DNA of 64,000 nt from NCBI GenBank assembly GCA_021414245.1, contig JAIOOU010000012.1, positions 28,691 to 92,690 of the forward strand. The letters run 5' to 3'. Position numbers and translations under genes: made by a program. The DNA comes from Chloroflexota bacterium (GTDB lineage: Bacteria; Chloroflexota; Anaerolineae; Anaerolineales; Villigracilaceae). Under the pieces are notes generated by a model. That model saw nothing but the letters and a program-made list of their open reading frames with translations. It searched no databases and was not told the DNA's origin. Below, piece after piece: positions 59,877 through 64,000 of this stretch (positions within the stretch are counted from its first letter, which is position 1; the number at the start of each line of letters is the position of its first letter).

Positions 59877-60104
59877 GTGGGAAAACTGACGGGATTTCGA
59901 TATCGTGAGATCGTTAAAAAACTCAAGGCCTTTGGCTTTGAGTTTTTTCGTCAGGCGGCGGGCAGCCATGAAATCTGGAAAAATGAAAAGACAGGACGAT
60001 TTACGACGATCCCCAATCATCCCGGAGATATGCCCGAAGGTACCTTGCGGGCGATTTTGAAACAAGCTGGTGTGGAGCCAGATGATTTTCTGAAAGGGAA
60101 TTAA
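59877..60104 (+). CDS. hicA: HicA-like mRNA interferase toxin
   Basis: A 75-residue HicA/YcfA double-stranded RNA-binding-like toxin. GFRYREIVKKLKAFGFEFFRQAAGSHEIWKN (in stretches) shows the conserved G-S-H with the catalytic His near residue 30, followed by FTTIPNHPGDMPEGTLRAILKQAG. HicA cleaves mRNA and is neutralised by HicB encoded just upstream. Start codon is GTG. Length is standard. Confidence 0.88.
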   Translation: MGKLTGFRYREIVKKLKAFGFEFFRQAAGSHEIWKNEKTGRFTTIPNHPGDMPEGTLRAILKQAGVEPDDFLKGN

Positions 60105-60108
60105 CTCA

Positions 60109-60450
60109 ATGACAAACAATCTATCCTCCTTCAAATGTGTGGCCTGCCGCGGCGGCGAACCGACCCTGACCGAGACCGAGATCGCGGACCTGCATCCTCA
60201 GGTGCCGGAGTGGCAGGTCCGGGAAGTGGACGGCGTGAAGCGGATCGAGCGCGTGTTCAAATTAAAGAATTATGTAGAGGCGGTGGCGTTCACCAACAAG
60301 ATCGCCATGATCGCTGAGAAGGAAGACCACCACCCGTTGATCGTGACCGAGTGGGGCAGGGTGACCGTGCAGTGGTGGTCGCACAAGATCAAGGGGCTGC
60401 ACCGGAACGATTTCATCATGGCCGCCAAGACGGATGAGCTGTTCGTGTAG
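60109..60450 (+). CDS. phhB: Pterin-4a-carbinolamine dehydratase family protein
   Basis: A 113-residue DCoH/PhhB protein that dehydrates 4a-hydroxytetrahydropterin. The active-site motif is EKEDHHPLIVTEWGRVTVQWWSH (E-x-x-x-H-H-P and the later H), in stretches around residues 68-90. An N-terminal extension with CVACRGGEPTLTETE, including a Cys pair, is common in bacterial members. Stop at 60450, 4 bp downstream of hicA start region; it is the last host gene before the right cassette array. Confidence 0.88.
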   Translation: MTNNLSSFKCVACRGGEPTLTETEIADLHPQVPEWQVREVDGVKRIERVFKLKNYVEAVAFTNKIAMIAEKEDHHPLIVTEWGRVTVQWWSHKIKGLHRNDFIMAAKTDELFV

Positions 60451-60495
60451 GTGATTGGCGGGTTATCATTCGCTCATCCTTTTTAATCTTTGACC

Positions 60496-60521
60496 GCCTA
60501 AACGCCCAAATTAATTTAGGC
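60496..60521 (+). terminator. Weak hairpin downstream of pterin dehydratase
   Basis: GCCTAAA (60496-60502) and TTTAGGC (60515-60521) form a 7-bp stem with a 12-nt loop, 46 bp after the stop. There is no T-run, so termination is doubtful. Confidence 0.35.
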
Positions 60522-60550
60522 ATTAGAATCCAAGAGGTAGATAAGGATAT

Positions 60551-60585
60551 AGGACGCGAAACGGCGTCCTAAACAATAGTTGGCT
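60551..60585 (+). other. Candidate attI/insertion site before right array
   Basis: A hairpin AGGACGC (60551-60557) / GCGTCCT (60564-60570) is followed by TAAACAATA and the first cassette core GTTGGCT (60579-60585). The left array has TAAACCATA immediately before its first core. The normal attC L' arm (GTAACGCAAACC) is missing in both, as expected for an attI or genomic target rather than an attC. Confidence 0.5.
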
Positions 60586-60607
60586 TGCCCCTTGCAAAAC
60601 ATAATCT

Positions 60608-61144
60608 ATGATTGATTCAGTAATCTGGAAAGAAAAGTTAGAACAAGATGTTTCCGCCTTGAAAAACAGGTTGATTCAACGTCGCTGGTCAAATCGGTCA
60701 ATTGTTTTATTTGAACGTGAATTGACGTTGATATTTTTTAGCATTCGAGCATTGATAGAAGCAGGAAAACTCACTGATCGAACCAGCCATAAAGAGTACA
60801 AGTTCACAACTTACCCTAATAAAGGAGAGGTTGTAGACGACGTTACAAAATATGATATTGATGAAGTGTTTGACTTAGATTCAGGAACAGAGAAAAAACT
60901 AACGTTAAAATTACTAACTCACCAGTTTATTCACGCTTATGTAATTTTCACAGAATTCTCTGAAGAAAGCAAAGTTACTGGGGTTTTGTTATGTTCTGAT
61001 TGGGAGAAAAGGAATAATCTGATACAACTTCCCATCGACTTAGCAATTGAAATTATTGAAGACGTTATACGAGATGAGATCAAGTCAGTGCATTTTGAAC
61101 GAAGCGAAAAAACTGACGAATTACGAAAGGTGAAAATCCTTTGA
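60608..61144 (+). CDS. Hypothetical protein (cassette P1)
   Basis: A 178-residue soluble protein of unknown function. The N-terminal half is helical (LEQDVSALKNRLIQRRWSNRSIVLFERELTLIFFSIRALIEA in stretches) and the C-terminal half mixed, with TGVLLCSDWEKRNNLIQLP. No known motif is visible. The ATG is 29 nt after the cassette boundary at 60579, and its stop is 55 nt before the R'' arm. AT-rich. Confidence 0.6.
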   Translation: MIDSVIWKEKLEQDVSALKNRLIQRRWSNRSIVLFERELTLIFFSIRALIEAGKLTDRTSHKEYKFTTYPNKGEVVDDVTKYDIDEVFDLDSGTEKKLTLKLLTHQFIHAYVIFTEFSEESKVTGVLLCSDWEKRNNLIQLPIDLAIEIIEDVIRDEIKSVHFERSEKTDELRKVKIL

Positions 61145-61202
61145 GTTACAATACCGAGAACATTTTTTATGTCCAGAAGTGAGTCTTACATTCATAAAGG
61201 CA

Positions 61203-61332
61203 AGCCAACACCGCGTGCACTGGACGCTGGGGATTCTGGCGACATCTCAAGCAGTTTTCTACGCATCAGCCTTTTTCCGCTCGGACGGCTTCGTGCCGTC
61301 CGCCCCAGCGCCAGTAACGCAAACCGTTGGGC
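61203..61332 (+). repeat. attC-like site P1
   Basis: 130 bp from AGCCAAC (61203-61209, R'') to GTTGGGC (61326-61332, R'). Arms GCGTGCACTGGACGCTGGGG and CCCCAGCGCCAGTAACGC pair imperfectly, leaving unpaired bases as in attC sites. The 11-nt arm GGCAAGCCAAC (61199-61209) is the exact complement of the first bases of the same cassette, GTTGGCTTGCC (60579-60589). An internal hairpin GGACGGC/GCCGTCC is present. Confidence 0.9.
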
Positions 61333-61376
61333 AGTTCCTTTTGTGCAAAGTGCTTTTAGAAGACAAGGAAAACCAA

Positions 61377-61460
61377 ATGTCTATAGAATTTGAATGGTTT
61401 GGAATAGTCAAATCAGAAATGATTTCTAAAGACGAGAAAATCCTTCGCAAAGAACTTTGA
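61377..61460 (+). CDS. Small ORF at start of cassette P2
   Basis: A 27-residue ORF, MSIEFEWFGIVKSEMISK plus nine residues, with AAGGA 7 nt before its ATG. It lies between the cassette boundary (61326) and the 131-residue gene and could be a leader peptide, a small protein or a remnant. Nothing else is seen in the rest of the 365-bp gap. Confidence 0.4.
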   Translation: MSIEFEWFGIVKSEMISKDEKILRKEL

Positions 61461-61509
61461 GCAAATTATAAAAACACATGAATGGAATCGATAAGGGTTT
61501 TCAAACATT

Positions 61510-61905
61510 ATGAAGAAGAACACACCTGAGCACCGAATGATATTAAAATACTGGCAAGAAATAGGAGGAACTATAATTTGGGAGTTCCCAATGGTAAACA
61601 AAGGCGAAGAAATTGGAAGTCGCTACCTTGATGCGCTCATACTGCCGAACCAAAAACGTACAGAGGCAACGAAATCAGAAATAGTGGATACTATAAAGGG
61701 TCAGGATATCATCTTAGTCCAAGCAAAAAATAAACGACTCGGAATGCCGCTGATGGGTCAGGCGATATTCTCAGTAGAACTCATGAGGAAGTTTAGCCCC
61801 TCGTCTATTCGATGTTGTGCATTATGTACGGGTAAAGATATAGTTCTTGAAAATCTATTGAAGCCATATCATGAAGTTGAAGTCGTAATCATCGAGAGTG
61901 AATAA
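61510..61905 (+). CDS. PD-(D/E)XK-like hypothetical protein (cassette P2)
   Basis: A 131-residue protein. SRYLDALILPN supplies a conserved Asp after a beta strand, and IILVQAKNKRLGMPLMGQA a second strand with Q-A-K, together resembling the D...(E/Q)xK core of the PD-(D/E)XK nuclease fold; the early GGTIIWEFPMV fits the first helix/strand. Gln instead of Glu may weaken catalysis. Short for a restriction enzyme; could be a small nuclease or an inactive relative. Upstream ribosome-binding site is weak. Confidence 0.5.
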   Translation: MKKNTPEHRMILKYWQEIGGTIIWEFPMVNKGEEIGSRYLDALILPNQKRTEATKSEIVDTIKGQDIILVQAKNKRLGMPLMGQAIFSVELMRKFSPSSIRCCALCTGKDIVLENLLKPYHEVEVVIIESE

Positions 61906-61937
61906 CCAATCAAGAAATGAATTGAAAATGAAAAACT

Positions 61938-62066
61938 GCCCAACAAAGCGTGCACTGGACGCTGGGGATTCGGCGCGGTTTACAAGCATTTTTTTGGCTT
62001 CGAGTTTTTTCTGCTCCCGAACAGAATCCACGCCCGCCCCAGCGCCAGTAACGCAAACCGTTAGGT
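61938..62066 (+). repeat. attC-like site P2
   Basis: 129 bp from GCCCAAC (61938-61944) to GTTAGGT (62060-62066). Arms GCGTGCACTGGACGCTGGGG and CCCCAGCGCCAGTAACGC match site P1. AACTGCCCAAC (61934-61944) is the exact complement of the start of the same cassette, GTTGGGCAGTT (61326-61336). Confidence 0.92.
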
Positions 62067-62111
62067 GGCTGAAATGTATGCTAACTATGAAATAGGGCGT
62101 AAAATCGGGGA

Positions 62112-62825
62112 ATGGCACAAGACCCGAAGCAAATTATTTGGAAGGCCATTGGTGGATGGACTGCGGCAACTGTCAGTGGGATCGCGTCTTTCATTGGGGG
62201 CGAAATGATTGTTAATCGTCCCAATGTGGTATCACTCGATGGATGGCAAATCAATAAACGCGTCAACGTTTATGACGTTATAGAAAAAGAACATTCTGAT
62301 ACTGATTACCTTGCAGAAAAAAAATTAAAACGACAGGGATATTACGATATTTTCGGTATAACCCTACGAAACGATAAATGGATTATTTCAGGTATTAAGG
62401 CCGAAATCACCAATGTTGAATTTAGGCTTTGGGACTATTTGGAAAATCCATTAACCGAATGGGTTAATGGAAGACTCTGGGGAGGGCGAAAAAACTCCGC
62501 CAATGAACCACTTTTCCCACAAATGACCGTTAACGCTGGGCGCACATTGGGAGAAGGTCAAGAAATAGATTTAGTTATTTTCTACCGACAAGAGAATGAA
62601 GATGTTTACTATCCGTTCAACATTGAAACGCACCTGCAAAATCATTTTCAACTAAACAGGGATAAATTGAACGGTCTGCCACCATATTATTGCATAATTA
62701 GAGTTCATGGCAATAGAATTAATACAACTTATTTCATATCTATTGAGTGGGTTGATAATCAGTTGAAAGTGGCTTCGGTGGGCAAGGCTGATTTTCCCGA
62801 AAGTATTATTAAATCAATACGATAA
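62112..62825 (+). CDS. Hypothetical protein with N-terminal hydrophobic segment (cassette P3)
   Basis: A 237-residue protein. One moderately hydrophobic, glycine-containing stretch (GGWTAATVSGIASFIGG, residues 14-30) may be a membrane anchor. The remainder is beta-rich with ISGIKAEITNVEFRLWDYLE and GQEIDLVIFYRQENEDVYY, suggesting an Ig-like or beta-sandwich fold. No motif recognised. ATG is 52 nt from the boundary at 62060. AT-rich. Confidence 0.55.
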   Translation: MAQDPKQIIWKAIGGWTAATVSGIASFIGGEMIVNRPNVVSLDGWQINKRVNVYDVIEKEHSDTDYLAEKKLKRQGYYDIFGITLRNDKWIISGIKAEITNVEFRLWDYLENPLTEWVNGRLWGGRKNSANEPLFPQMTVNAGRTLGEGQEIDLVIFYRQENEDVYYPFNIETHLQNHFQLNRDKLNGLPPYYCIIRVHGNRINTTYFISIEWVDNQLKVASVGKADFPESIIKSIR

Positions 62826-62862
62826 AAAAACCAAAAAGCCTTGTTGTTTTCGAAAACCCGCC

Positions 62863-62984
62863 ACCTAACACCGCGTGCAGTGGACACGGCTTCTGCGCCG
62901 TCCGAAAAGCAGAATCCAGGCTGATGGATTGATCTCATTCAGTTAGTTGGTACTCAGCCGTGCCACTAACGCAAACCGTTGGGC
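62863..62984 (+). repeat. attC-like site P3
   Basis: 122 bp from ACCTAAC (62863-62869) to GTTGGGC (62978-62984). Arms CACCGCGTGCAGTGGACACGG and CCGTGCCACTAACGC pair as in P1. GCCACCTAAC (62860-62869) is the exact complement of the cassette start GTTAGGTGGC (62060-62069), although this core differs from its neighbours. Confidence 0.92.
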
Positions 62985-63009
62985 AGTTCCTTGCGTAACA
63001 AGGTAGTCA

Positions 63010-63741
63010 ATGAAAATCAAAAACGTCGTCACGCTCTTAGTAATTTGTACCATTGTGATTTCTTGTTCACCAATGGTGTCGTCTGCTTCACCAACCCTAA
63101 CAGAAGTTCCATTTACAACTTCCACAGTTCCAGTAATTACTAACACGCCAACCCAAATCCCACCAACTCCCACTGATACTCCGCTTCCTACTCCTGAAAT
63201 TAATTCGTATGAACCTACGATGATTGATTTCGAATGCACTGCCGAATTTAGTTTCGATAAAATTCAAAAATCTGACGTATTACTCTCAAAGAATGTCCAC
63301 ATGTCAAGGTGGATCCCTTGTACTCTGCCTGATGGTAAAGTGATTGCGATTAATATGTTAGTAGAGGATTGGAATCAGGCAGTTGTATACTTCACCTTCT
63401 CAGGGACTGGTTCAAGTGGGATTAAAGGTGAAAGTTTCGGGGATGGAGGAACCAAAACCTCAACCGAGGTTGGATGGGGTATTGCTGGCATGGAGGAGTC
63501 TATATTAGATATCTATAAAATTGATGGAAAACGAGTCAGAATAAAAAATACTACTGGCAATATGTCGGGAAGTTTACTTCTTGATTACGACGCGTTCAAA
63601 GAAGTATTAACAGGTGAATTGGCAGACCGCATGATTACTTTTGCGGAATCCAGTAATACTAGTGTCCTTCCAACATTTCCTGGACTTCCTTATCCTTTAG
63701 CTCTAATTTACAGAACTGAGATAATTGAGATACTGCCTTGA
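63010..63741 (+). CDS. Lipoprotein of unknown function (cassette P4)
   Basis: A 243-residue exported lipoprotein. Signal peptide MKIKNVVTLLVICTIVISC, lipobox VISC (16-19), then a Thr/Pro linker to about residue 62 (TPTQIPPTPTDTPLPTPE). The domain after it (IDFECTAEFSFDKIQKSDVLL to the end) is not recognised. ATG is 32 nt from the boundary at 62978, preceded by AAGGTAGTCA. It shares leader and signal peptide with left-array cassettes N1, N4 and N8, although its domain is different. Confidence 0.7.
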   Translation: MKIKNVVTLLVICTIVISCSPMVSSASPTLTEVPFTTSTVPVITNTPTQIPPTPTDTPLPTPEINSYEPTMIDFECTAEFSFDKIQKSDVLLSKNVHMSRWIPCTLPDGKVIAINMLVEDWNQAVVYFTFSGTGSSGIKGESFGDGGTKTSTEVGWGIAGMEESILDIYKIDGKRVRIKNTTGNMSGSLLLDYDAFKEVLTGELADRMITFAESSNTSVLPTFPGLPYPLALIYRTEIIEILP

Positions 63742-63749
63742 CCAAAACT

Positions 63750-63879
63750 GCCCAACAAAGCGTGCACTTGACTGGTGGGATTCAGTGCCATTTTCAGGCA
63801 TTTTTCTGGCTTAGGCATTTCCCACTATAATGAGCATTATCCACGCCCACCCACCAGCAAGTAACGCAAACCGTTGGGC
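63750..63879 (+). repeat. attC-like site P4
   Basis: 130 bp from GCCCAAC (63750-63756) to GTTGGGC (63873-63879). It differs from P1-P3 in its interior but is nearly identical to minus-strand site N1 (32857-32986). AACTGCCCAAC (63746-63756) is the exact complement of the start of cassette P4 (62978-62988). Confidence 0.92.
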
Positions 63880-63930
63880 GCTACAAATGCTACCCACTGA
63901 ACAACAAGAAAAGATTTAGGCTTAGAACTC

Positions 63931-64000
63931 ATGATGACAATGAAAAGAATCTCAGCAATCTTTTTGTTTCTTTTGCTCTATGGCATATTTATTTTTGTTG
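63931..64000 (+). CDS. Start of a membrane or exported protein (cassette P5), cut by window edge
   Basis: An open frame begins MMTMKRISAIFLFLLLYGIF and runs off the window. The basic start and long hydrophobic stretch look like a signal peptide or first membrane segment. Its cassette begins at 63874; the shared lipoprotein leader is absent here. Met4 is an alternative start. Confidence 0.45.
   Translation, partial: MMTMKRISAIFLFLLLYGIFIFV

Larger units (their letters stand above)
60580..64000 (+). mobile_element. Right cassette array (integron-type), continues past window
   Basis: Four complete cassettes (60580-61326, 61327-62060, 62061-62978, 62979-63873) and the start of a fifth, all plus strand, separated by attC-like sites of 122-130 bp. 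Each R'' arm is the exact complement of the first bases of its own cassette. The array is AT-rich against the preceding pentose phosphate genes. No integrase is present in the window. Confidence 0.88.

Noticed and set aside
61179..61350. Protein-coding frames across attC sites
   Set aside because: Several frames run through the palindromes (also at 61898-62095 and 24451-24747), but they reflect repeat sequence that lacks stops and share the same peptide fragments in different sites.

Overview
The window looks like a chromosome segment of an uncultured Chloroflexota bacterium, most likely class Anaerolineae. This is inferred from gene content, not a marker gene: lipoproteins with long Thr/Pro-rich linkers, a fused transaldolase/glucose-6-phosphate isomerase, a Tad pilus set without an outer-membrane secretin, and GC-rich core genes. 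No rRNA or tRNA gene was recognised.

Layout. 1-22.8 kb: mostly minus-strand housekeeping and signalling genes (CYTH protein, GNAT, acetylpolyamine amidohydrolase, GDPD, cytochrome c lipoprotein, three paralogous single-domain response regulators around a flavin monooxygenase, a VWA/MoxR pair, MFS exporter, aspartate ammonia-lyase, glycosyltransferase, radical SAM/SPASM protein, acyltransferase), then small enzymes of DUF1905, DUF2200, PEP-mutase, YqhA and DinB families. 22.8-33.9 kb: an AT-richer minus-strand array of accessory genes separated by long imperfect palindromes with the architecture of integron attC sites. 34.0-42.5 kb: two tandem EamA transporters, four large GT-C-type membrane proteins and a GNAT. 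42.6-50.3 kb: a response regulator/histidine kinase pair followed by cpaB-cpaE-cpaF-tadB-tadC. 50.3-53.8 kb: comF, hpf, an Lgt-like protein, TlpA and DUF429. 53.9-60.5 kb: non-oxidative pentose phosphate genes (transketolase, rpiB, tal-pgi) interrupted by a four-helix-bundle gene, then HicBA and a pterin dehydratase. 60.6 kb to the end: a second cassette array, plus strand, running off the window.

The main result is the two cassette arrays. Each unit starts at G|TTRRRY, carries usually one ORF, and ends in a palindrome whose R'' box is complementary to the unit's own first 7-11 bases rather than to a fixed consensus. When the core changes (GTTGGGC, GTTGGCT, GTTAGGT, GCTGGGC) both ends change together, as expected if the two ends were joined in a circular cassette. 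No integrase is visible, so both are described as arrays of attC sites lacking an adjacent integrase. Both arrays begin after the same short sequence TAAAC[C/A]ATA, a candidate attI or genomic insertion site.

Four cassettes, spread over both arrays, share the same 31-32 nt leader, ribosome-binding site and lipoprotein signal peptide but carry different exported domains. This suggests a mobile, modular supply of surface lipoproteins. Other cargo (chloramphenicol-acetyltransferase-like protein, alpha/beta hydrolase, hexapeptide acetyltransferase, HAD phosphatase, methyltransferase, PIN nuclease, PD-(D/E)XK-like protein) is typical of cassette content.
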